Assembly (NCBI GenBank): GCA_965153455.1
Contig: OZ234497.1
Coordinates: 14,494,302 to 14,558,301 of the forward strand
Source: Sphagnum compactum
Taxonomy: Eukaryota > Bryophyta > Sphagnopsida > Sphagnales
DNA length: 64,000 nt
Reading direction: 5' to 3'
The notes beneath the pieces are model-generated. The model searched no databases and had not been told where the DNA came from. It was given only the letters and a program-made list of their open reading frames with translations. The stretch's first letter is position 1. Each line of letters opens with the position of its first letter. The position numbers and the translations under genes are program-made. Shown one piece after another: positions 50,271-62,194 of the stretch.

Positions 50271-53200
50271 TTAGCAATTGATACCGCATATCTTGGGATC
50301 GGGTCCGGTGATCTGATGCAAAAATGGATCGATTTTAACCCATAGAAGAGAGAAGATGGAGGCCAAAAGAACGGACCACACGATCACGATTGTGGGTGTG
50401 CGGTTTTGTCGCCCCATTAAACCCTTGAGGAATGGGTACAAGTGAACAATCACCCAAAACGCGAAGAATAGCTTCCCGAAGAGAGGACCCCAAGATGCAT
50501 ACCCGTTGTAGATCGCGCCGGCGATTCCCGCAACCACGCCCACGAGGTTGACGACCAACAAGGTGGTGGGGGGAATGAGAAGCGTCGTCCACTTGAAGGC
50601 GTAGAGCTCTCCAAAATCCTCGTCCTCCGAAGATTTGGACGTCACGGTGAAATTCGTGTCAATACCCGCGCACACCTTGAGCAGCCCTTGGAAGACAGCA
50701 AACAAGTGAGCTGAAACGCCACCAATCACCCAAAACTGCTCATTTCGCCACCATTCGTCAATCCCGACTCCTGACCAACGCATCTCGAGAATACCCGTCG
50801 CAAAGATGGATATAAATAGAGAAAGAAAAAACAGACTGGCCACGTCACTTATCTGCAAAAAAAACACCCGTCACAACCCAAAATGTGAAGAAGAAGAAGA
50901 ATTTTAGGGCTTTCAAATCTTCAAGAAATATGAAATCTACAAAAGACGCCCAACAAAACCCAAAATGTGAAGAAGAAAGAATTTTAGGGCTTTCAAATCT
51001 TCAAAGAAATATGAAATTTACAAAAGACAGCCCAACACAACCCAAAATGTGAAGAAGAAGAATTTTAGGGCTTTCAAATCTTCAAGAAATATGAAATTTA
51101 CAAAAGACATCCAACACAACCCAAAATGTGAAGAAGAAGAATTTTAGGGCTTTCAAATCTTCAAAGAAATATGAAATTTACAAAAGACAGCCCAACACAA
51201 CCCAAAATGTGAAGAAGAAAGAATTTTAGGGCTTTCAAATCTTCAAAGAAATATGAAATTAAAAAAAGACACCCAACACAACCCAAAATGTGAAGAAGAA
51301 GAATTTTAGGGTTTTCAAATCTTCAAGAAATATGAAATTTACAAAAGACACCCAACACAACCCAAAATGTGAAGAAGAAGAGTTTTAGGGCTTTCAAATA
51401 TTCAAAGAAATATGAAATTTACAAAAGACATCCAACACAACCCAAAATGTGAAGAAGAAGAGTTTTAGGGCTTTCAAATCTTCAAGAAATATGAAATTTA
51501 CAAAAGACACCCAACACAACCCAAAATGTGAAGAAGAAAGAATTTTAGGGCTTTCAAATCTTCAAAGAAATATGAAATTTACAAAAGACACCCAACACAA
51601 CCCAAAATGTGAAGAAGAAGAGTTTTAGGGCTTTCAAATCTTCAAAGAAATATGAAATTTACAAAAGACAGCCCAACACAACCCAAAATGTGAAGAAGAA
51701 GAGTTTTAGGGCTTTCAAATCTTCAAGAAATATGAAATTTACAAAAGACACCCAACACAACCCAAAATGTGAAGAAGAAGAGTTTTAGGGCTTTCAAATC
51801 TTCAAAGAAATATGAAATTTACAAAAGACAGCCCAACACAACCCAAAATGTGAAGAAGAAGAATTTTAGGGCTTTCAAATCTTCAAAGAAATATGAAATT
51901 TACAAAAGACATCCAACACAACCCAAAATGTGAAGAAGAAGAATTTTAGGGCTTTCAAATCTTCAAAGAAATATGAAATTTACAAAAGACAGCCCAACAC
52001 AACCCAAAATGTGAAGGAGAAAGAATTTTAGGGCTTTCAAATCTTCAAAGAAATATGAAATTAAAAAAAGACACCCAACACAACCCAAAATGTGAAGAAG
52101 AATTTTAGGGTTTTCAAATCTTCAAGAAATATGAAATTTACAAAAGACACCCAACACAACCCAAAATGTGAAGAAGAAGAGTTTTAGGGCTTTCAAATAT
52201 TCAAAGAAATATGAAATTTACAAAAGACATCCAACACAACCCAAAATGTGAAGAAGAAGAGTTTTAGGGCTTTCAAATCTTCAAGAAATATGAAATTTAC
52301 AAAAGACACCCAACACAACCCAAAATGTGAAGAAGAAAGAATTTTAGGGCTTTCAAATCTTCAAAGAAATATGAAATTTACAAAAGACACCCAACACAAC
52401 CCAAAATGTGAAGAAGAAGAGTTTTAGGGCTTTCAAATCTTCAAAGAAATATGAAATTTACAAAAGACAGCCCAACACAACCCAAAATGTGAAGAAGAAG
52501 AGTTTTAGGGCTTTCAAATCTTCAAGAAATATGAAATTTACAAAAGACACCCAACACAACCCAAAATGTGAAGAAGAAGAGTTTTAGGGCTTTCAAATCT
52601 TCAAAGAAATATGAAATTTACAAAAGACAGCCCAACACAACCCAAAATGTGAAGAAGAAGAATTTTAGGGCTTTCAAATCTTCAAAGAAATATGAAATTT
52701 ACAAAAGACATCCAACACAACCCAAAATGTGAAGAAGAAGAAGAATTTTAGGGTTTTCAAATCTTCAAGAAATTTGAAGTTTTGGATTGAAAAAACACTA
52801 AGGGTGATGAGTGAGTTTCTCATGAGGAAGGGGAAAAGAAAAGAAAGGGGGGTTTTGGGGGGGTGGGACATACCGTTGGAATGATAAATTTCCCGGTCAG
52901 CAAGCAAATAGCGGGCAGCGTACAATATGCAACAAGAGGCAAAGCCGTGAGTGGGTAAACCGTGGTGTTAATATAGGCCAGCCTCTCCAGGCATTTCAAG
53001 TTGCCACCTTTGTAGCCATACCAGAGAGGGCAATGGCGACTGAACAAAATTTCCACAGACCCAAGCGCCCATCGTAGCACTTGGTTGAGACGATCTGACA
53101 GATTAATGGGAGCTGATCCTTTAAACGCAGGACGCCGTGGCATGCAGTAAATCGAGCGCCACCCACGACAATGCATTTTGAAGCCTGTCAAAATATCCTC

Positions 53201-56200
53201 TGTGACTGAACCATAGATCCATCCCAGCTGCAACAATACACAAAACACACACACAAAAACACATTTGGATCGATGAAATCGCAAAGAGAAAAAAGAAATC
53301 CTCCAAAACGAATGACAAAAGAGAGACCAATTTGAAAAATCAAAGACTACTTACTTACTTACTACTTGGGGTAATCTCTCATTGTTTTTGTTTATTCAAA
53401 TCTGTAGAGGAAATTGCAAATGGGTTGGTTAGAAAGCCCTAATCAATCCTTAAACCCTAAATATTTAGGGTTTGGTTTCGTTTTTACACTTTGCTGTGCT
53501 AATTGGGGTTTTTGGAAGTGTATTATTATCGAATGCACACCTCCTTTCCCCAATCAGATTTGTCTTCGTAACCACAACTGATGACATGAATTGCTTCCTT
53601 CAACAGCGCAGCAGGGCTTGCTGACTGTGGAACGCCACCGTTCTCAAGAAGAGTTGATGCAACAAACACAGGAGACTGACCAAATTTCTTTTCAAAATTC
53701 TTCAACGACATCATTGACACCTTGTCATCTTCTATCCCTGAAAAACTCAATTCCACATGGGATGTGTAAGAATTTGTTTTTTCATATGGATGAGTACAAA
53801 AAAGGTTCCACATGGGATGTGTAAGAATTTGTTTTTTCATATGGATGAGTACAAAAAAGGTTCCACATGGGTTTGTAAGAAAACTACTCCTACTACATCA
53901 AAACGGGTGTGAAATTGGTGTGGATAAAAAGAGTACAAAATGAAGACTACGTACTTGGAGGAGAGGAGAAAGTAAGTTTTACCTTCAAGGCCTTCCTCAA
54001 TGTCTTCGAGAGCAAAGATGGGGATTGTGGAATCAGTACGTGGAAGTTCCTTTTTCTTGTCAGAGGTTTTTCCGAGCTTAGTCTTGCTCCTGGGTTTGCG
54101 AGGGCCACAGCAAAAGTCTATGCAGATGTTTTTGATTTTCTTTCCTTCTTTTGGTGGTGGATCATACCCATACAGTGCTTGCCTTCGGAACACACACCCA
54201 GTTCCCACATACACTGGACCTTGAAGTCCATCCAGACCCTTCAAGTTGATCTGCAAACACGATGGAATATGGCATCAGAAAAACTATAATAAAATGTCAT
54301 GAATGGAGAAGTTCATCCGAAAATCTGCAGAATTTTTTTCTTCTATTCTTGCCTATGAGTGCTCCCATTGCAGCACTTGGCTAGCATGATCTGACAGATT
54401 GATGGGAGGGGAGCTCCTCCTTTAAATGCAGGATGATGCGGCATGCCATAAATCAAGCGCCACAGCCATCAAAGCAATTCACACTAAGGAAAAGAATTTG
54501 GGGTGTGAGTCAAGAAGAAGAAGAAGGAGAAATGGGTAGTTTCTCACATCAAAGAAAACAGTGTTGTGATTGGCATATCGATCACTCCTATCAATACCAT
54601 CAAATCGCTGGGGGAATTGAACATAGCATACACGCTTGCCAACTAACGGATCCATCATGAAACACATTGCCTCGCGAAGAGCTTGACTATTGTTGATGTA
54701 ATGATCACAATCCAAATTGAGCATGAATGGCGCATTCGTAAGCACTGCAGACACTCGCACCTGCAAAAGCAGATCATCAGCGATTTGCAGAAGGCATTAC
54801 AGGAAAAAAACATAAAAATCCAAAAAAGAAGTGACACTGAAATGTCTGGCTACTATTGGGTACTGGGTTACATGTGGTTGTTATGTGTGGAAAGAGACGC
54901 TGCAACCCACCAAAGCATTCATGGCTCCGGCTTTCTTGTGATGATTGAATCCAGGTCGTTTTTCTCTTGATACGTACACCAATCGTGGAAGCTCATTCCC
55001 ATCTGTATCATGTCCACCACTGTGACCCAAAAACACCTGTGCAACAACACCATCTTGTTCAGTCACAAGCAAAATGCAAATTGTGATCAGTAATAATGAG
55101 GAAGCATTTCATGGAATCAGAATGCACTTCATAAGAATCAAAACACACTCTAGTCGTGCAATTAAAACTGTTTCAATCAATGCCCATTGTAAAATCACCC
55201 TTCCAACAGAGGGAAGTTCTGAGGCGCACATACTTGAATCATTCCAGGATGATCTCGTGTGTTGTTCCCAGGCCATGGTGTGCCATCCTGCATTGTCCAT
55301 CCTTCATCTGGCACGTTTTGGGCTTTGGCAACCAGCGCATTTATACGCACCTTAAACTCCTCATATTCTCTCTGTCCCACATTTTACATATTTTAGATAC
55401 ATCAACGCATCTCACTTTGATTTTGGTCACTTTCTTTGTGTGATGGTTAAATGCAACCTCTACACATTGCAGGTATTACTGCACAAATGATATAAATCCC
55501 CTGCACCCTCAAATGAAAAAATTGTACAGTGAATTTAAGAAAGGACATGTTCTCTTTTTTTGGAGACATTAAACTAACCTTCATCGCACGGCGCTCCTTG
55601 ACAAATGTGGGTTGCACTTTGTCCTTCAAATAGTCAATCTTTTGGGAGAAGTACATTTCAGGGGCACGAGGTTCAATGCTGAACTTCTTGCAGAATGGCA
55701 CCCACTTGCGTGCGAATTCTGATGTCTCAGAAAGTGCATCAAAAGTCAGCATGGACGCACCATCGTCTGACAAATAGCATGACACTTTGTCGACTGGGTA
55801 GTCAACCCCGAGAATTGAGAGAATGACATTGGCTGTCACCAACGGTGGTTCCTTTGCTGGATCCACTGTACTGACATAAATATCAATATGTGCCAGCTGA
55901 GATGGTTGCCCCTCTTTCTCGTACCTGCACACAGATGCAGCACAACACTGATGTGAAAATCAAGCTCATAAATTTTAACAACTTGGGTTCAAATGGGTTG
56001 TTGCCCATTTTTCAACAGGTGTCACCCATTTCTAAGAATCCAAGGAAAAAGGAAGAAATATTATTGTCAATCGCCATTTCTCATTTCTTTTTTAGGAGAG
56101 GGATGTTGGGAAAAGGGTGTTAGATGGCAACTGACTACCTGAGAGCTAGCCGGTCAAGATAGGTTTCGCGATTGATTGGGAACCATTTGGGGAACTGATC

Positions 56201-58796
56201 GAGGATCCAAGAAACCGCAAACCAGATCTCGCAGATCACAGATGTGAGCCACAGACCAAACGCACCGGGAACAGGGTTCTGAATGCGGTAGTGGAAAAAG
56301 AATGCAATAACCACAAGCCGAATGACAATGATCATCCGGTAGGGCTGGATTTTGCTTGAAGGAAATGTAACCTTCCTTGACAAAGGTTGTCTTGACTCGT
56401 CCATTCTAATAACCACAAACAAAAAGAGAGGGGGAAAAATCAAATATTAGATCAAATCAGATTAAACTAAACTAAATTAATTTAAATTTAGGGTTGAGAG
56501 ACCCAAAAACAAAATTCCACCAGAGATTCATGGCTTACAAAGAGAACTCATGAATCAATGAAAATGGTGAAAACAAAAACGTACATGGGTAGATCTGGGC
56601 CTTGTCCACCATTATCATCAAGATCAACTCCTTTCCCACCGAGATGATGTTGGTTACCTTCGGTCATCATCATCGAATTCTTGTCCTGTCGCAGTTTCCA
56701 GCTCTCCACACGATCCTTCCATGCGACACTCCCATATCCATATACGCCCAAATCCTTAGTTGGATCCATGGACCGTGATTGCACTGAATGCACTGCAATC
56801 CAATCACAAAAGAACACCACCAATCCCACATGAACTACTACCAATACCAAATACCAAATACAAACACCAATACCATTACCAATACTGATACTACTACTAT
56901 TACTACTAAAGTCCATGACATCCATTCTGCAAAAAAAAAGATTTCACAAATGACAATGAAACCATTGCAATTTGCTAAAATTTGTCTCTGTACAGACTCC
57001 TTCAAATGCGTGAGCTAGTAGTGCAAGAATGACTTCAGCTACAGCAACAACAAAATTGCTATCTTTGAAGTGTGGGTGATTGATGATGATGCTGATGATG
57101 ATGATACCAGACTGTGTATCGTCGAAGATTGGGTGGACCCGTTTGCTTCCACCGTTGGGCATCATTCCATTGTGCTCTGGAGAACCCAATGGAAACTCCC
57201 CACTAACCTGCAGCAGCAAATTCATGGATCTTAGAAAAATCGATGATCCCAGAACTCACAGAAAGATTGAAGATTACTTCGCACCCAGAATACACACACC
57301 ATCAGATCTGATTTTTTATTCGACAGAAGATTGAAGATTGCTACACACCCATTCAAAGTGATTTTTTTTGTTCCACAGATGATTGCAGAAAGCTGCTATA
57401 CACCCATTGAAACTGGAAGTTTTGTTCCTTGTAAGAATTAGTTTCTCATTTAAAAAAAAGTAATGCTGTAGCAGCAACTGGACCAACAGATTTTACACTC
57501 TCATAGCATCGGTGAAGAACTACATGCAATAAGTGATTTTTAAATCTTTTTTGCAGAGAAATCAATTGCTCTTGTAAAATCCAGGAATCCCTTTTTTCAG
57601 AGAAATCAGTCGCTCATGTATGTTAGTGGAAGTTACTTAAGATATTTCTCAACATGTGCCAATGAGGAAGAATTAGAGTGGAAAGTGAAGGGTGATTTGG
57701 AGTGAGGGGGATGCAATGTGTGTTGCATGATGAGCAAGCAAGAAGCCAGCACATAAGCAAGCCGCGTATGTGTTGTACCTGGCTATTGGTGAGGTACGGA
57801 TATGAAGGTTGTATTGCAGGCAACACGGCATCCTCGTGAGTTCGACCATAGCTCATATGTCCCTGCAACATCGCCTCTGTGACCTGCTGCCTGTCATCTT
57901 TGTCCACTTCCGTGTAGTGCATTTCTTTGTCCAAATCGTCCATCTCTGGATCTTCCTTATCCCCATCAACATGAGGACTTCCTGCGTTCATTCATTACCC
58001 CAAGAGATCCAGATCCCCCAACCAGATCAGGACCAAACAAAAAAAAATGGACAGATGTCAACACAAAAGAAGCAAACAACTTGACAAACAAACAAAAGCC
58101 AAAAAAAAAAACTCTCAAAAGAAAAAAATCATTTCCATTAGGAAGGATTGGGTGTGTTTTTTTTGTGGGAACGAAATTTTGTGGATTTTGTGGGCTATGA
58201 TCTTGTGTGAGAGGGAAAAGAAAAGAAAACGGGGGGGAGGTGTGGAGGGCTGACTGACTGACCTCGGTGGCGCATGTATCTTTTCCTGCACTGAGGACAG
58301 CATTGAGTGCCATCTTTTCTCTCATATTCGTAACAGGGACGGCAGACAGGAAATGAGCATTCGCCACAAGCCACAAAAAGCTCACCTTCAGGAGTAACCC
58401 CAACATCATCCCCACAAATCTGACAGATGCTACCATTCACCTGGCTCACAGGTTTCGGCTGCAGAAACATACATTCCCCACACATGCAACAAAGCTCTCA
58501 TGAGGAGGAGGAGGAGGAGGAGGAGGAGGAGGAGACCAAAGCCTCCTGTTTAGATCACCCAATTTTGCTGTCATGGGTTGGGAAGATCTTGCATTCTCAG
58601 ATCAGTTGTGTCTTCAGAAAATCTCCAACTAACAAAGCTCAAGAAATGTGGGAAAGGATATGGCATGAGGAGGAGAACTAGTTTGCTGAAATGCATTGTG
58701 AGAGAAAGAGTTACTTACTGCATCACTCTCGGATCGGATCACAACAAACTCATCCCTGTGGTGTGAACCAGCTACTAAACCTGCATCGGCCTCCAT
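50271..58796 (-). CDS. CESA: Cellulose synthase catalytic subunit (CesA)
   Basis: Plasma-membrane glycosyltransferase polymerising UDP-glucose into beta-1,4-glucan within the rosette complex. Fourteen coding exons: 58796-58719, 58458-58263, 57981-57779, 57207-57108, 56792-56585, 56405-56139, 55924-55579, 55371-55234, 55036-54911, 54760-54548, 54250-53983, 53737-53541, 53227-52874 and 50852-50271; 1092 codons (1091 aa), the usual length. [11 protein letters not shown] start; RING-type zinc finger with eight Cys (38, 41, 57, 60, 65, 68, 80, 83); two TM helices about 285-332; catalytic SDDG (Asp404/405), DCD (571-573), TED (789-791) and QVLRW (829-833); about six C-terminal TM helices; ending CGINC. 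All key residues are present, so the product should be active. An in-frame ATG 16 codons upstream (58844) is less likely; a TTTGCAG at 58807 suggests a leader intron ends just before the chosen start. Assignment to a particular CesA class is not attempted. Confidence 0.97.
50868..52790 (-). repeat. 80-bp intronic satellite with about 800-bp higher-order repeat
   Basis: Nearly all of the last CesA intron (52873-50853) consists of about 24 head-to-tail units of 79-82 bp containing CCCAAAATGTGAAGAAG, TTTTAGGGCTTTCAAATC, AATATGAAATTTAC and AAAAGACA. Variant units recur at a distance: GAAATTAAAAAAAGAC at 51255 and 52057, and CTTTCAAATATTC at 51391 and 52190. About ten monomers were therefore duplicated as a block of 799-802 bp. 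The unit carries a TTTAGGG word. It is intronic and probably has no coding role. Confidence 0.93.
53751..53880 (-). repeat. 55-bp tandem repeat in CesA intron 11
   Basis: TTCCACATGGG occurs at 53751, 53806 and 53861; the first two units of 55 bp are nearly identical (with GTGTAAGAATTTG and CATATGGATGAG) and the third is partial. The array starts 14 bases upstream of the exon 12 acceptor on the coding strand. Confidence 0.85.
54362..54480 (-). pseudogene. Decayed copy of a CesA catalytic exon inside CesA intron 10
   Basis: Within the intron between exons 10 and 11, the minus strand contains a segment alignable with exon 13 (53060-53170) over about 110 bases at roughly 80 percent identity by eye, same orientation. 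It would read W-R-L-I-Y-G-M-P then HPAFKG, and after a 5-base insertion APINLSD and QVLQW. Exon 13 has [21 protein letters not shown] and QVLRW. The insertion breaks the frame, and one catalytic-motif Arg is changed to Gln. It is a fragment, not a usable exon. It could come from a duplication within this gene or from a related CesA copy. Confidence 0.8.
58500..58535 (-). repeat. GAG microsatellite in CesA intron 1
   Basis: Run of GAG triplets on the plus strand (about 11) in the intron between the first and second coding exons, just upstream of the exon 2 acceptor on the coding strand, where it reads as a CTC pyrimidine-rich tract. Confidence 0.9.
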
Positions 58797-60345
58797 TTCT
58801 GAGCAGCTGCAAAGATCGGGTGTGTGAGCTTTGGGTAGGTCCAAGCTCAGACCCCAAAGCTAATCTCCCTTTTTTGCACTCTCTCTGTTGTCTCCTTCGC
58901 CACCACAGAGACACAAACAGCTTCAGCAAGCACACAAGTTCATTACACTCTTTTCTCCTGTTTCTTTGATCCCATCTCTGTCTCCTGCTGATGCTGCATC
59001 TACATCTGCTGCTGCTGCTTCCCCCCCCCTTCCTCAAAACGGATCCCCAAGAATCCAAGCCAAATCTCTTGCTGGTGTCGTCCTCTCACCTGCACATCAG
59101 CATCGGCATCCGCATCATCATCAGCTCCAACAACAAACAAAACACTTGAGGAATTCCTCCCCCAAATCCAACCCCACAAGAACAACAATGCAGATCCAAC
59201 AAATCCCCTAGCCAACAGTCCCAAATGCTGTTGCAGCAGCACAGAAATCCTCACTACCAAAAGCAACAACCAACAAAACAATCATCTCAAAACAAGCACA
59301 AACACAAACAAAAACCACTTTTCATCTTCCCATTTCTTAAGATCTTCCTGTCTCTTCAACTACAACTAGCACCTAAAAACTTCACAATCTACTGCCACCA
59401 AAACAAGAAAAAAACTCGACGTTGAAAGCACAAGACATAGACACACACAAACACAGAGAGATTCAAAGCCTACGCTTTCTTCTTCTTTGCTTCACTCAAA
59501 TCTCTTTCTCATTCAAAAGAAAACTACCCAACAACGACAACAACAAAGAGTGTGTCAGACACAAAAACCCACTGAAAAAATCCAGCTGAAAAAAACAACC
59601 CATCAATCCAAAACTCAACCCAAACCTTTTGTTTGTGTGTGTGTGGTCTCTGTCTGTCTCACATTCTTCAACTGGGCAACAATGGGTCATCAATGTCTTA
59701 CCAGCTTGCACTCCCCAAAAGAAAGCTCATCTCTTGTCAACAACTTTCAACCAAGAAAAACACAAACACCAAACAAAACCCACACTCACACACACACACA
59801 CACACACACACCCCTAACTAACTAACTTGGAAGTCTTCTTGACAAAACCCACCAACAACAACAACTACTACTATTTCTTTTTCTCTTGCTGTCTGATCTT
59901 CTTCCTGCTTCCAAGGAACTAGATCAAAGCTGGTGTGGAGCTCAACAGCTACAGAAAGAGGATGGAATGGGGTAGAGAATGAATGGGAGAGGGAGAGAGA
60001 GAGAGAGAGGGAAAAAAAAATATTGGTAGGGGATTTGGGGAGGAGGAGGAGGGGAACACCCAAGTTTTCCTACAACAACAAAAGAGTGTAAGTAAGTAGT
60101 GGCCAATGCAATTGCACACCAACAACACCCAACAACTACAACTACAGAAGAAAGTGCAATTGTATTATTACTTTTTCTCTGACACATATAATTCCACACT
60201 CTTCCTGCCTCCCTCTCTCCTCCTCCTCCTCCTCCTCCAACTTCCTCCATTCTAGGTACCCATGAGTTGGGGGGGGGGCAAATCCCCCTCTCTCCTTCTC
60301 CTCCCCACCCAACTCTTTCCACTCATTCATTCATTCATTCCATTT

Positions 60346-60380
<35 letters not shown>

Positions 60381-60620
60381 GATTTTTTTGTTGTTGTTGT
60401 TTTTTTTTTTGGGTTTTTTTTTTCTTTAAATTTATTTAGGGAAGGGGGGAGGGGTATTTGTAGTTTGTACTGTGTGGATTTGTCCAACAAAAAAAAAAAC
60501 CCTTGGAGCACCTTGAGCCTTGAGAGATTTGTTATTCCATTATTTGGGTGTGTAAAACAAAAAGAGTCTATCAATATAAGTGTTTGTTAATATGATGATG
60601 TTTATTGTGTGTGTGTGTGT
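58797..60620 (-). promoter_or_regulatory. Leader and promoter region of the CesA gene
   Basis: On the coding strand this region is rich in GT, TTG and CT tracts. Microsatellites include CA (59780-59812), GA (59993-60008), CTC (60218-60238) and CT (60350-60378). A candidate leader-intron acceptor TTTGCAG ends at 58807, so the true promoter probably lies beyond 59 kb. Several short open frames exist here but none resembles a protein. No core promoter can be assigned. Confidence 0.4.
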
Positions 60621-62163
60621 GCATGTGATTATTTAATTTGTGATTTTTATGAGTTAATAAATCATTTTTTGGTTGTTATCACATCCTCCCCATTTATATG
60701 TTTATCATATTGGTTGTAGCCTAGCTATTTGCAATGCCAACATAATAGAGCTCTCTCTCTCTCTCTCTCACACCCGTCATCACAAAGACGATCAAAGATG
60801 CATGCATAAACAAACTTGGGAAACATCAATTATGGAGCCTCTAATAAGAAATGCTTGCTTCAAAGGTTAGCTAGGTATATATCATCAATCGAGTTTATGA
60901 AAAATTAGAAAACCCCACATGATGGAACCCCCCAACCCTTCACCCAGGCCGTCACCCAACTCCAACAATAGTGTTTAACTACAATATACATTGGTGTTGT
61001 TGTTGTCGTCTCGTGCTATGGCATTCTTCTTCTTTCACCTATTGGGTGTGTTATGTACAAGTCACACACAACAACCACCACTCTTGTGATCTGGAATGAA
61101 TGATTGTGGGGGGGGGGGGCATAGCCATCAACCGTATGTATGACGAGGAGAAGAAAATAAAAGAGAAGAAGAGAGAGAGAGAATGAGAGATTTTGGTACC
61201 TATCAACCCAAGTGTGTATTATTGGCAACTGCACATTGTCCTTGAATCATCATGCTTGATTTCATTCACAACCCAAAAAAAAACACTAAAGAACAACAAC
61301 AACAAAAATCTTCTTCCATCCAAATGGAAGAAGAGAGAAAGAGAGAAGAGAGAGAGAAACCCATAGCTCCTCCTAGGATGATGATGATGATGTGCCATAT
61401 ATCTAAGGGGTTTGGATTTTTCCTATGTGGGCCTACATGATTTGTGTGTGTGTGTTTAGGGTGTTTTTTAACACCGTATGTTTTAACCCCCTTTTTTTTG
61501 GGGGGAGAGGGGGGAGGGAGGGGGGAAATCCCAATTGGATTCTTGGTTCTATAGTCAAATGTGAAATGGGAACCAAGACAATTTCTAATTTTTATAATTA
61601 TAATTTTATTTTTGGAAACCATAGGTTCTTCATGTATGTAAAAAGAACTACCCAACATTGAAACAAAACCCACTCTCAATCTAACTTTAAAATTTAGGAC
61701 CAAATTGGGAGCCTAAAAAAAAACAAAAAAGTGAACCCCAATCTCATATCTAGTTTTCTTTTTTTGCAAAGGAGGGTAGGGAAAAAAATACATGAAAAAT
61801 TAAATAAATAAATAAATAAATGAATAAATAAATGGCCAGCCTGAATTTTGAGCTTGTGTGTTGATGGGGTGGGGTCCCACCCAATGCAAAATGTTTTTTG
61901 TCCTGTATGGCCAAAGGGCACTAATAATGGAACATTATGTAAGGTAAGGAAAGGAGGAGTGACTGTCAAGCTCTAATAATGCACCATGAGGGCCTCATGG
62001 TGGTAGGCCCAATAGATAGAAAAGAGATGTACTTGGGTACCTCTCCTTTGGGAGAGAAGGAGGTATATATTACAATTGGATGAATTAATTAGAAACAAAA
62101 TCTGAAGAAACTATACTAATTATTTTTGGAAATGATAAATTTTCATTAATTAAAAAAATTTAA

Positions 62164-62194
<31 letters not shown>

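Noticed and set aside
50868-52790. CRISPR-like array
   Set aside because: Units are contiguous 80-bp tandem monomers without unique spacers, inside a plant intron. It is a satellite, not CRISPR.
58797-58844. Upstream in-frame ATG as the CesA start
   Set aside because: Family proteins start MEADAGL or similar, and a TTTGCAG acceptor-like site lies between the two ATGs, so the upstream codons are probably intron or leader.
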